The notes under the pieces were generated by a model that was not told where the DNA came from, ran no database searches, and was given only the letters and a program-made list of their open reading frames with translations. Made by a program: the position numbers and the translations under genes. Shown one piece after another: positions 23,148 through 34,640 of a DNA stretch of 64,000 nucleotides (position 1 is the stretch's first letter; each line of letters opens with the position of its first letter). The stretch covers positions 9,868,001 through 9,932,000 of the forward strand of contig JAULJL010000039.1 of assembly GCA_030761205.1 (NCBI GenBank). Direction: 5' to 3'. The stretch comes from Fremontodendron californicum (lineage: Eukaryota > Streptophyta > Magnoliopsida > Malvales > Malvaceae).

Positions 23148-25216
23148 CATTATCTAACATTTTGTTTGTTGTGTCTCAGTTATAATAAGTGGTTAGCAAC
23201 CTCTGCAGGTAATATCTCCTAAATTCTACCTTTAGTAGGGGGTAAGGGACATATTCTGCTAATTTAAAAAAAAAAAAAAAATTTGATGTGTTTTAAGCCA
23301 TTTAGAAGTATTCATTCTGAACAAGGTCTGAGTAAGGGAGACTTGAGACATACCTTGTCAGTTTGATTTCTTCTTTCAAAAAAAAAAAAAAAACAAAAAA
23401 AAAAGAAAAAGTTTGTTGTGTTTTAAGCAATTTAGAAGTATTCATTCTGAACAAGGTCTGAGTAAGGGAGACTTGAGACATACCTTGTCAGTTTGATTTT
23501 AATCTTTTTATGTTTACTTGTTAATTTTTGTTTAGTATTTTAGGATTAATTAGGTTGCATGAGTTTGTTTTGTTTTGAGTCTTAGTTATTCCTATTCTTA
23601 TGTTATTAGTTCTTTTCTCTTACACATGATTATTTCATTTGGGTTAATAGACTTACATTGAGGACAATGTAAGAATTAAGTGTGGGGGGAACGATTTAGG
23701 ATTTCTTTTATTTTTGTCTACTATATTTTTTTATGAGTCTTTATTATTATTATTTTTTTTAATGTGTTCTAGTTCCTTTTTAATACAATGATGAGATATG
23801 AATTGCATAAGTCTAAAACAGATTTATTAGTGAGAAGATTTTCATGAGAATTGAGCTTGATGTCAACCTTTTTATGAGCCAATGTTAATATGATATGTTG
23901 ATTGAGAAAGAAGCATGTTTAGACTTAATCTGACTTGTATAATCATCCTTGTGAGTTTTTGAGCCTATAATGATTGATGCATATTACAAATCAATCTAAT
24001 TTCTTTCTTGAGTGCTCTTATGATTACATGATTCTCTAGAACTTGCTTTAAACCGTTTGAGACTATATTGATACATGTGACAACATAATATGATAGAGGC
24101 ATTAGGATTATAACCAGAGCCAAACAGCCATCCATTATTAATGTTCTAAGAGAACATTCCCACTAGTGAGCCAATTTGAGCCTACATTAAATATGCTATT
24201 TTATTGGTAACCAGAACTTACACCTAGCCTAAATATACTTATATCCTTACCCTTGTTCTAAAGATGGATTATATATTTTGAGACATATTGCAAAAACAAG
24301 GGATACTTTTTGAAAATTTGGGTTAGAACGAAAGATAAGTGTGGGGGAGGAGAGAGGCAAAAGTCAAGAGAAAAAGAAAGGGATCATACATTCCCATATT
24401 AAAAAAAAAAAAAAAAAATCTTCTCTTGAACTTCTAGTTAAAGTAAAGAAAAAGATGTTACAAAGTTGGTTAGAATGAAGCAAAGGCTCAACATAAATAT
24501 TTAGCCTATGTGACTATGTACTTGTAAAGAGTTCTGAGAAATTTATTTGTATGATCTTATTATGTCGCTAAACTCTATGAACTCTTTGGAACCTTTGTGA
24601 TATCTTTATCCTTTTGTTCTTTAACCACATTATAACCCTTTGGCCCCATTACAACCTTGAATAAAGACCTCTTGATTTATGAAGTTGTATGATCTAAATA
24701 GTGGAGAATAGGTGGACAAGCAAGCATATGGTAGAAGTGTTTTCATGAGATTGATTGAGTGTAAACACTTTACCACTACTTTAAAGAGTGAAAATCATGA
24801 GAGTATCCCATGTGAGAGGTTGAGATTAAGTTGAATATGCACTATTTTGATTGAAATATCTTATGTTAATATTGGCTTAACTCATTTATTTACATTCAAG
24901 CATGAATTTTTGTGAAATTCTTTGAGCTATTGATTAGTTTATAAGACTTGTTCAAAGATTGTCTCTAATTTATATTGAAAGGATTAGGAGTAAATATTTT
25001 TAGTGTATGTAGTTTACTTATATTTTAGTTTTTCAATGTTTGTGGGTATCGTTCTAGCAAACCCTCACGAGACTAAACTCGTCTACTAGGGACACCTAGG
25101 GGTTTAAAGGCTTGTGTCACATGCTAAGTGTCACCGTGATTTCCTACGAAAATGGATTAGATTAGATTTTCTTATTTTATTTTTATTGAGTTGTTGCTAG
25201 GGACTAGCAACAATCT
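23148..25216 (+). other. Long non-coding 3' region (copy A)
   Basis: About 2 kb without ORFs between LOG and the PPT, conserved in B and C. It holds a local duplication (about 23282-23373 and 23409-23500, sharing GAACAAGGTCTGAGTAAGGG) that is single in B and C, A-rich runs, and two internal AAGTGTGGGGG motifs (23678 and 24337) resembling the PPT. Confidence 0.7.
25193..25211 (+). other. Hairpin before PPT (copy A)
   Basis: GTTGCTAGGGACTAGCAAC can form a perfect 8-bp stem with a GGA loop, 6 nt before the PPT. It is identical in B (48988) and C (61946). Confidence 0.7.
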
Positions 25217-25229
25217 AAGTGTGGGGGTG
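25217..25229 (+). other. Polypurine tract (copy A)
   Basis: AAGTGTGGGGGTG directly abuts the 3' LTR start TGATAAC. This is the expected plus-strand primer site. Confidence 0.8.
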
Positions 25230-26610
25230 TGATAACTCGTATAATTATATAGTTTTTAGTTATGTTTTATTATTGTTTTGTGTCAAATACGAGTTATTAT
25301 TGCTTAGTCTACTTGTGTTTATGATCTTTTATATTTTTATGTAATTTGGTGTTTTTTCATGAGTTTCTTTGAGTGATTTCAGATTACTAGGTTAAATCAA
25401 GAATTAAGGGCAAATCCAATTCAGTTCCAGTTCCGACACCTTTTACCATATCAGCTATATCTGGCGTTTCACCGAAGCATTAAGGCTGAAATTTTGACAG
25501 TGCAAAGTTAAGAGGCATATCTATCTTTTTCATGTTTTACACTTCTTGAAACGGAGTCGTTTTCCCTACCGAAATCAACCATCAAGTTGGCTGATGTGCA
25601 ATGACGTCTGTTCTGCACCGTTTTGGTATTTTGACCATATCTTCCGATCCACATGAGCAAATGATCTGATTACAACGGCTGTGGATCAGTAACTGATAGG
25701 GGCATAGTTTTCTAGAAGACCATTTGATCAGATCGAGCCTCCAACATTGACAAAATCCACCATCAAGCTGGCTGATCAGAATTGTCATACAACATGACGA
25801 AAATTGTTAGAAAAATGCACCCACCTATTATACCTACCTTTGAAATTTATAAAGCTTGTCTCTTGTCATTTAGCTCTCCAAAATGTGTATAAATAGAGGG
25901 CCTTGGATGAGCATTAAAAGGACATTGGTAGGATATTAGCCATTGTAATAAAATTCTCTAAGTTTTCTTTTTCTATATTTACTTATGCTTCTTACATTTC
26001 TTTTCATTTTATTCATATCTACTATGTGTTGCTAATCATATTGTTGAGGTGATGAGGTGAAGCTCTTGGTAAATGCTAAGGTTAGTCTCTTAAACATGAG
26101 CTAAAATGAATCATCATTTATAAACACTAGTATAGATAATATTTTCTTTTGGTTTAAAATCATACTTGCAAAGTAGGGATCTTGATTCATTATTGACAAT
26201 GAAAATGGCACAGTAAATGCTTGGTTTCATAACCTTGATTTGTTGTAGACATATACCTTGGCATAAGGAATGCTTGGACTCTTTTTATGAGTTTTGAGGA
26301 CACCAAATGAACATAATATCATATGCTATGGACGTTGGACAATTTGGACTGAATTGCTAAACCTTCCGATTGGAACCTCCCTTATGTGTGGATTTCGATT
26401 GTGTAATAAAACAAGATTAATCTTAGCATAACACCAAGAGTGGATTCTCTAACCTCAACATCTTTTCTTATTATTTTTTATATCTTGTTTAATTTCTTTT
26501 ATGTTATTTTGTTTATTTTGTTCTCTAATATCTTATTTATCTTGTTTTGTTGTTGATTCCCTAATATTTTTTCTTTCTTTCTTTTTCTTATATATTTATA
26601 AACTTATACT
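25230..26610 (+). repeat. Copy A 3' LTR, truncated
   Basis: Matches the 5' LTR from TGATAACTCG to AAACTTATACT and then switches to E1 sequence. The last roughly 100 bp, including the terminal CATCA, are missing, so a deletion removed the LTR end and probably some E1 sequence. Confidence 0.9.
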
Positions 26611-28874
26611 AATTGAAAGAGTAATAGTTTAAGTCGGATATTCTGACTTTGAGCATTTTTTACTAAGTCATCTCTTGTCAAAATAAAAAGACTTTTTAAC
26701 CACTTGTAGTAGACCTTTAGAGGATGCCCTGGTATTTTTTCCAAGGTTTTTAAATTTTTTTATCAAGGTTGGAAAAATGGTTTTCGATACAACAGTTTTT
26801 AATTTACTCTTCTAACTTTAGTGAAAATTCGATCAAGGCATCTCTAGTCCAAAAATAAACTGCTTTTTTCCCATAAAGGCCATCATGTTTCAAGTCTATA
26901 ATGATTTTTCCAGAATTGATTGAATTTCTTACAAATGGTAAAAAAATAGTTTATCAAAACTGGTTATGGGAGTTAGAAATGAGTTTTTCTAAATCAATAA
27001 TTTTTTTATTTTTATTTGTAAAATGGAGGGGCTGATTTAAGTCATTAGTCTACAGTTTTATGTGGATTTCCATGTTATCTCAAGGATAAAAATTGATTTT
27101 ATAAAAATTGGGTCATGGGTAGTCAACCCGGGTTACAAAAAATAGGTGAAACTAGAGTTGTTTTAGGGGGTATTCAGCCAATGCTTTCTTTGCTCCAAAA
27201 ATTCTATTTTTTAAAATCCGAGCCCAAAGTCATTTGGTTTTGAAAATCCAATTTAAGTTTCTTCCAAAGATAGTTGGATATCTTTTTAGGTATATGGATG
27301 TCCTTACTTCAAGGAAGAAATACATCTTCATGCATTGCATATTTAAAAATGTTTTTACTTAATTTGGTATAAAAAACGTGCATCTCAGTTTCCTAATCAT
27401 TTGGCGAGAATTAGTTCTTAATCTTTGTCGGGGAGGTTAGGAAATTATTCAACGCACGTGGTTATGAAATCGCAAGGCATGAATTTTGTTTTATTCAGAA
27501 TCATATAAATGTTATATGAAAGAATTATTTTCCAAGCTTTGCATTTACCGGGGAGTATGGTAATACTTTTCGACATATACCATTTATTTGATTCCTCACA
27601 TGAAAGATCCATTTCAAAATAATGATGTGTGCATGAGACCATGATGTGATCGTGGATATTCTATGATAATGTCATTTTGTGATTTTTGCCATGTCAAGCA
27701 TGCCATGTCATTCATTCTTTTACCATGTCATAATAGGATTTGCCATGTCATTAACTCATATGCCATGTCATAAATTCTTTTGGCCATGTCATTTAGATTT
27801 TGCCATGTCATTCATTCATATGCCATGCCATTTAGATCTTGCCATGTCAAGCATGCTATGTCATCTATTCATATACCATGTCATTCATTCATGTGCCATG
27901 TCATTTGGATTTTGCCATGTCAAGCATGTCATATCATTCATTCATATGCCATGACATTCATTCATGTGCCATGTCATTTAGATTATTCCATGTCATTAAC
28001 TCATATGTCATGTCATTCATTCTTTATGCCATGTCATTTAGATTTTTGCCATGTCAAGCATGCCATGTCATTAATTCTTCTACTGTGTCATAATAAAACG
28101 TTTGCCATGCCATGATAAATATGCATGTTTGTTTAATTTTTATCTTAGTAACATTTTTGCATATTCATGATCTTTTTTATGATTTTAAAATACATGAAAA
28201 AAATAATATTTTTTTATAAATCAAGATTATTCCCGAGTTAAAATAATTTATAAGTTCTCTGCTGGGTCTGCCAGGGAGGATATCATTAATTATCACTAAC
28301 GACGGAATATCTTTTTCCAAAAACGAGGGTGATTCGGAGAATTTCAAAATCAAGGAAAAATTCCATGTTTTGTTGAGTTTGTCGGAAAATATGGAAAATT
28401 TTATATTAATAAATTCCGGATCATTTTCAAATAAAATATGAATTTTTTTAAGGGAATTATTTTCAAACATCAAATTTAAAATTGACTTTTATCGAGACTC
28501 GAGATAACACACGATTAATAAGGTACCGCTTTATACAGGCGTTGTGGGGGTGCTAATCTTTCCCCACACATAACCGACTCCCGAACCCATTTTCTCTGGT
28601 TCAAAGTGCAGACTTCAAAATTGGTTTTAATTTTTTTTAATTAATTTTAAAATATTTTATAAAAAACGGTAGGTGGCCAGTCACACCTAGCCAAAAAAAG
28701 ATTGGTGGCGACTCCATTTCTTTTTCGAGGTTGTTTCCAAACCATCAACCTTTAATTAAGAGGAATTAAGTCGTCTTTTCCTCTATTTTTTCCAATGTCA
28801 CACTTTAACGAAGACCAATTGTCCCCGCGACGGGGTAGTTTTTTTTTTTTTCGGACTTTTTTAAGGTTGGTACA
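26611..28874 (+). repeat. E1 5' LTR, second part
   Basis: Continues the E1 LTR after copy A. The segment at 27240-27340 (GGATATCTTTTTAGGTATA) matches the reverse complement of E2 near 32840, and 28490-28800 (CACCCCCACAACG region, GGTGGCGACTCCAT) matches E2 near 31700-31930. It ends GGTTGGTACA at 28874. Confidence 0.75.
27689..28110 (+). repeat. CATGTCATT minisatellite in E1 LTR
   Basis: More than 20 irregular copies of GCCATGTCATT separated by ATTCATATG- or TAGATTTT-type linkers. ORFs that run through it are repeat artefacts. The E2 LTR has the complementary motif AATGACATGG scattered over 32300-34600. Confidence 0.9.
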
Positions 28875-28877
28875 GCT

Positions 28878-28895
28878 TAGCGACTCCACTGGGGA
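28878..28895 (+). other. E1 primer-binding site
   Basis: The region TTAGCGACTCCACTGGGGA, 3 nt after the LTR end, resembles the tRNA-Arg-type primer site of Ogre/Tat elements, with one or two changes at its 5' side. Confidence 0.65.
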
Positions 28896-29724
28896 TGCTT
28901 AGAGAGTCAGGCCTAGATTTAGTCGCGTGTTATCGAAAGTCTCGATTTTGTCAGTTTTGGTCAGTGTTTACTTTTAATTCTCATTTTTTAATAAAGAAAT
29001 TTTTTGAAAATAACCAAATGTTTTTAAATATGTTCATTCTCACATGCATATTTTTACTGTTCTTTGATTATTTAGCCTTGTATGTCATTATTATTCTTTG
29101 TTTAACTAATGTTTTACATTGTTTAATCTTGTCTTTATTAAATTTCTAGGGTGTTTAGGATAAGGGGTATAGAATAGGTGGTGAAAGGTTTGTTTGTTCC
29201 TCCTCACACACTACATTTGCATAACATGAGCCCTCTACCCGGGTTCCGTCCCTTTAAGTGGAAGTAATGTAATTACACTCTAGTGAGGTGATAACCTCCG
29301 CATGGGCTAGAGAAACACTTCTGGAGTAGTAGACTACCTACGCTTTCTGAGGTAATAACCTCTGCATAGGCCTGATACACTCTAACAAATTGAACCCGTT
29401 TTTATCAGGGTGCCTTACTAGCCTTCACTAGCAACAGTGAGGAGCAATTTGGAGCCTTTTAGAACCTAATGCAACCTCATATAGTGAACCTAGGCGAAGC
29501 CATGCCGTATTTTCGTTAGAGGTACCGAAGTTAGGAACACTCAGATGAACCTTACTTACCATTTGATATTTATTTCAATATCACATTGATTAAATTATTA
29601 CACCCTTGTACTGACTCGTTCTTTTTGGTTTGTTTGTTTTGTTTTGCTTTGTTTCCATCGCATGCATCATGATCATTTATAAGTGTTTGCCTTAAGCCTA
29701 ATTCCAATCAGAGGAGTTTTCATC
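28896..29724 (+). other. E1 leader region
   Basis: Non-coding leader between PBS and gag, with two related segments (GGTGATAACCTCCGCATGGG near 29286 and GAGGTAATAACCTCTGCATAGG near 29360). No ORF of note. Confidence 0.5.
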
Positions 29725-31455
29725 ATGGTCATAAAACACCGAGATCTTGCATCAGTGTCAGTTACTTCCAAGATATACCAAGAGGTCAGAATAGAGTCAG
29801 AGAAGAATCAAGTTGATAGGGGAGACTGCTTGGCTAGAGACTTCGTGTCTGTCCTTCCCGAGTAAGTTCATTTAGATTTGGGTCAGAATAATTTGACAGA
29901 ATTAGAAGAGATTTGGAAATGATAGGGAATAGCAAAGAAAAATGAGTTCACTAAGAAGTATGGCGACATAGCACTACTTCTCCCGATCCATATAGATAAG
30001 TAGCTGATTAGGGCAGTGCTACAGCTTTGGGATCCCTCATACTGGTGCTTCACATTCAATCAGGAGGATATGACACCCACCATCGAGGAATACTCAACCT
30101 TACTCCGTATTGAGTCATCCAGCCCTGATAAGATCTATTGCAAACAACAAAAGATAGTTAATTTTCGGAAGAAGCTATCCGAGATATTGGGTATGGAGAT
30201 TCCGATCGACTTCCTGAATATTAAGAAGAAGGGTTCGAGTATTTGTATTCCGTGGGTATTCTTGCGAGATTATATCATGAGCAACCCAGAGAGTAATCGT
30301 GTGGTAGATGTATTTGCCTTGGCGATTTATGGTTTGTTGATATTTTTGAAAATAATAGGGCACATTCAGATGGCCGTAGAGGATTTTTTTGAGTGTCTGG
30401 GCAAACAAATTGATCCCTCTCCTTCTATCCTTACCGAGACAATTAGGTCACTCAATTTCTGTGGAAAAAAAGGTGAGGGACATTTCGAAGGATGTGCACA
30501 GCTTCTACATGTTTGGATCCAAAGTCATTTCTGGGGAAATGATAAGGAAAAGCTTCGCCCCTACATAAAGACTTTCATTCCCCCTTAAGAAATTTTGCAA
30601 GAAAGAGTGGCCGAGAAAAGGAGATAAAAAACAATGGATCATGACTCTTCGTCACTTAGCCCAAGAGGACGTTACTTGGAGAGCTCCGGGGATGCCGATG
30701 GGATCTATTTTGTATAGTTGTGGAGACCCGTGGGTTCCGTTAATGGGAATTTGGAGAGCTATCAGCTATGCACCACTCATGGTACGAAGACAGTACGGGC
30801 CTGAGCAGTTCATCCCGATGATTCATGAACTCACATTGGTAGATTTTACATATAATGAGCCCAGATACATGAAGGAAACACGTGAGCTCATCAAAGCATG
30901 GAGGAAGTTACCCCAATCAGAATTGGGTAGATATACCAAAAATGCTACTCCAGGATATTTGGTTTGGGGAGCCAAGAGGACCAGCGACATGGTGCTCCCT
31001 GCCGAAGATGCCTCTCTTTATCTGGTAATCCTTCAGCCAGAGCCAGTAATACCATCAAAGGTTGAGCTTGTCAGGCAAGAATTAGAAAAGGACAAAGGGA
31101 AATTGAAGTTAGAATGTGATAAGCTCCAAGAGGAAGTCGAGGATTTGAAAACCAAAACCAAACTTGAGATCCAAGAGATCAAGACACGGAAGGTGGCCAG
31201 AGAGTGAGACACAACACAATCCGATATAAAGGATTTGCATCAAGAGAACAAGAAGCTAAGGGCCAAGGGAAAATTTACTGGAACTAGTAGGTCTCTGGGT
31301 ACACATGAGAAAGAGATAGAAAAGCTTCATAAAGAATTGGAATTCTGAAAAGGATAAGGCTAAAGAAAGAAAAGAAAAGGAGTCCAAATTCTCTCATAAG
31401 CGGCAGAAGTGGGAAGATGCACATTCATTGATTTCGGCCAAGTTGGAAAAGTGCC
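29725..31455 (+). pseudogene. E1 gag, decayed and truncated
   Basis: Starts MVIKHRDLAS and is broken by several stops and frameshifts (for example near 29863, 30587 and 31205). The piece at 30016-30588 contains LWDPSYWCFTFNQEDMTPT followed by IEEYSTLL, typical of Ogre/Tat gag with a plant-mobile-domain-like fold. The piece at 30641-31207 continues with WRAPGMPMGSILYSCGD and ends in a Lys/Glu-rich coiled coil (about residues 140-188). The coding trace runs on to SLISAKLEKCL and stops where E2 begins at 31456. Confidence 0.75.
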
Positions 31456-32279
31456 TGTCGCAACCTAAAAAAAATAACAATAACAAGTCTCATCGCAAGA
31501 CTTTATTATTCGTTAGGCGTGACATTAAATAAAAATGAGGAAAAGTTGACTTAATTCCTCTAGAAAAATGAAGGTGTCGATACGTGATCCCGAATCGCGG
31601 GGAGCCGTTCGAGTAAGGGGGAAACTGAATCAAAGGAAAAGACGACTTAATTCCTCTAGATTGAAATAAAAGGTCGAGGGTATGAAAACGTCATCGTAAA
31701 AAGACATGGAGTCGCCACCAATCTTTTTTAGCTAGGTATGATCTGTCACCTATTAAAACCGATTTTATAAAACATTTTAAAATTAATTAAAACATTTTTA
31801 AAACCAATTTCAAGTCAGCGTTATAAATCAGAGAAATCAAAGAAGCGGGTTCGGGAATCGGTTACGTGCGGGGAAGAATTAGCACCCCCATAATGCCCAT
31901 ATAAATCGGTATCTTATTAATCATGTGCTATCTCAAGTCTCGGTAAAAAGTTGGTTTTTAATTTAGTATTTCAAATTAATTCCCAATTTTAAGAAAAATA
32001 ATTCTATTTTTAATTGAAAATGATCCGGAATTTATTAATTCAAAATTTTCCTACATTGCCCGACAAAATCTGCAAAATATAGAAAATTTTATTCATTTGA
32101 AAAACTTTCCGAATCATTCCCTTTTTTTTTTGTTTTTTGAAAGAAAGATATTCCTTTACTAATGATAATTAATGATATTCCCTCCAGCAAACCCGGTAGA
32201 GAACTCATGAATTATTTTAACTCGGGAATATCTTTATTTTTATTGAAAATCATTATCTTTTTCAAAACATTTAAAAATA

Positions 32280-34640
32280 TGAACATGAACATGTATGACA
32301 TAGATAAAATGACATGGCAAAGTCTAGATAATATAATGCAACCTAAATGATATGACATAATTTAAATGACATAGTATATTCTAGGTAAAATGAAAAATCC
32401 TAAGTATCATGATATATTCTAAATGAGATAAAATGATTTAAATGACATGGCAATTTTAAATGATATGGTATATTTTAAATGAAATGGCATGTTATAAATA
32501 AAATAACCTAAATGACATGGAATATGATCTAAATGACAAGAAATGACATGAAATTAAAATAATGCTAACATATAATATGCATGTAAATGAAAATAAAAAT
32601 AATAATGCATGAACATAGTATATGCTAAACAATATGACAAAAATAACTAAATAAAAAGCATAGGATATCATGAAACATTAAAAATCATATGGAAAACAAA
32701 TATAAGATCATAAAATGTGAATTAAAATAATAATAATATCATAAAAAATATCATAGCAAAAATCACATTTAAATAAAATGCATGAACATAGAAAATACAA
32801 TGCATGAAAATGTATTCTTTTCCTTTAATTAAAGAAATCCGTATATCTAAAAAGATATCCGGCTACCTTAGGAAAATATGTCAAATTAGATTTTCTAAAA
32901 AAAAAAAAAAAACTTTGTGATTGTTTGAAAACAATTTTGAGGAAAACTTGAATAAAAATTAAAATCCTTACCAAACCCTTTTAAAATGGCTCTAATTTTC
33001 TAAGTTTAAAATCCTGGACTTAACCACCCTTAACCCGAGATTTATAAAATCATTTTTAAAGTTTAAAAAGGCCTAGAAACTACCCTGAGACAGTAGCTAA
33101 ATCTTCTAACCAACCCCCTCTAAATGCCTTAGCCAAATTCAATCATTATTTCTCTTTTGATTTCAAATTTGTCTCTACTGTCCGATTTTGTCACACGATT
33201 TTTTTGCCTATTTTTAAAAATTCAAAAAAATCTAAAAAAATACTGGAGACTCAGAACATGTAAAACTACACTATAAAAAATTGGATTAATTTTCTAATTA
33301 AAGATGACTGCCTAGAAAAATTGGAGAAGTTCGAGTACTGGGTGAAAAAAAACTGTTTTGTCAAAACACATTTTTTGTCTTTGATAAAATCATTCAAAAA
33401 TCAAAGTAAAAATTGTTGGAAATCATCCTAAAGACCTAACGACAGTAGCTAAACATTTAAAAACCTTGGACAAAAATTGGCTAGAAAAAATCACAAAGGT
33501 AGAATAATCAATTTGACAATTCCTTAATTTTCCAGAAATATGCTCTAGAGAGCATGACTTTGAGCCATTAATTGGCCTAAGTCACAAATCAAGTGGAAAT
33601 GACATGGAATGCATGAACATGCAGCAAATGAAATGTATGAAATGCATGGTCTAAAGGTCTAAATGGTAAAGGAAATGCATGACAATTCATGGCAACCCAA
33701 ATGCCTAGAATGAAGTTGCATGGCAATAAATGCTATCCTAACTCAATATGCATGCAATGCTTGATAATGTAAATGTGACTTGGACCTAATATGTTATGAA
33801 TATGCATGAAAACGCTAATGTGACCTAAGACCTAAATAGCATAGTAATGCATGACAATACCAATGTGATTTAAGACTCAATATGCATGGCAATACCAATA
33901 TGGCCTAGACCTAAAATGTAATGAACATGCATAGCAATACTATGAACATACAATGACTCATGAAACTAATGTCAATGCTGGAACAAACAGCAACTAATAC
34001 ACAATTTCAAGATATGAAAATGCAAAGCATGTTACCTAAACAAAATGCAAATGCATGACAAGGCAAGGGATGCATGAAGAGGCCAAATGATCACATGAGA
34101 CTCTAATGCAATCCTATTTAGTAAATGACACAAGTACATGACAAATCATATTAAGATGTATAATGTCATGACATTTTCATAAGCATATAACATACTAAAA
34201 TCAAAATGCACAAGCTCATGGCATGGAAATACAAACAAGTTAAGACACAAAAGGAAAATGCACATGCAAGGCACACAAAAAGGAGTTCCGGAATGGTCAT
34301 GAAAAAAAATGACATTTTAACATAGCATTTTCATGAGCACATGGCATACTAAAATCAAAATGTACAAGTTCATGGCATGGAGATGCAAACAAGTTAAGAA
34401 GCAAAAGGAAAATGCATATGCAAGGCATACAAAAATGAAGTTGCCGAATGGTCATGGAACAAAATGAAGAAAATGCAAACATGTAAGACATGATACATAA
34501 AAAAAATGCACAACATGAGCATATGAATAACCATAGCCGAATTTTGCAGGATACAATATCAAGCATGGAAATGAAATATATAAGTAAATTTAGCATAGAA
34601 AATAATGTAAAAAACATATATATAAAAGATTTAACATAGA
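32280..34640 (-). repeat. Degenerate AATGACATGG / AATGCATG repeats in E2 LTR
   Basis: Irregular copies of AAATGACATGG, ATGCATGACAA and related short words. A longer pair repeats around 34200-34290 and 34345-34440 (both contain CATGGCATGGA and AGTTAAGA). This corresponds to the minisatellite of E1 at 27689, but is more decayed and spread. Confidence 0.65.

Larger units (their letters stand above)
16792..26610 (+). mobile_element. Athila-like LTR retrotransposon with LOG, copy A
   Basis: A non-autonomous gypsy element inserted in the E1 LTR. Order: 5' LTR (16792-18281), PBS, gag-protease-integrase-tail ORF (18618-21401, one stop), C4-finger ORF (21598-22134), LOG ORF (22500-23147), long non-coding 3' region, PPT, 3' LTR (25230-26610). 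The 3' LTR lacks its last roughly 100 bp, so no target duplication can be scored. Copies B and C share the same order and the same pol deletion. Confidence 0.9.
14058..31455 (+). mobile_element. E1: Ogre/Tat-like gypsy retrotransposon (5' part), interrupted by copy A
   Basis: E1 starts with TGTAGACACC at 14058. Its 5' LTR occupies 14058-16791 and 26611-28874 and ends TACA. A tRNA-type primer-binding site follows at 28878, then a long leader and a decayed gag. Sequence order matches the reverse complement of the E2 LTR at 31456-37217, though the two are clearly diverged. Copy A splits the LTR, and E2 cuts off gag at 31455. The rest of E1 may lie right of the window, beyond E2. Confidence 0.8.

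Noticed and set aside
27679..28115. ORFs of 84-111 aa rich in MSFICHV-type repeats
   Set aside because: Translations of the CATGTCATT minisatellite in several frames; no independent coding evidence.
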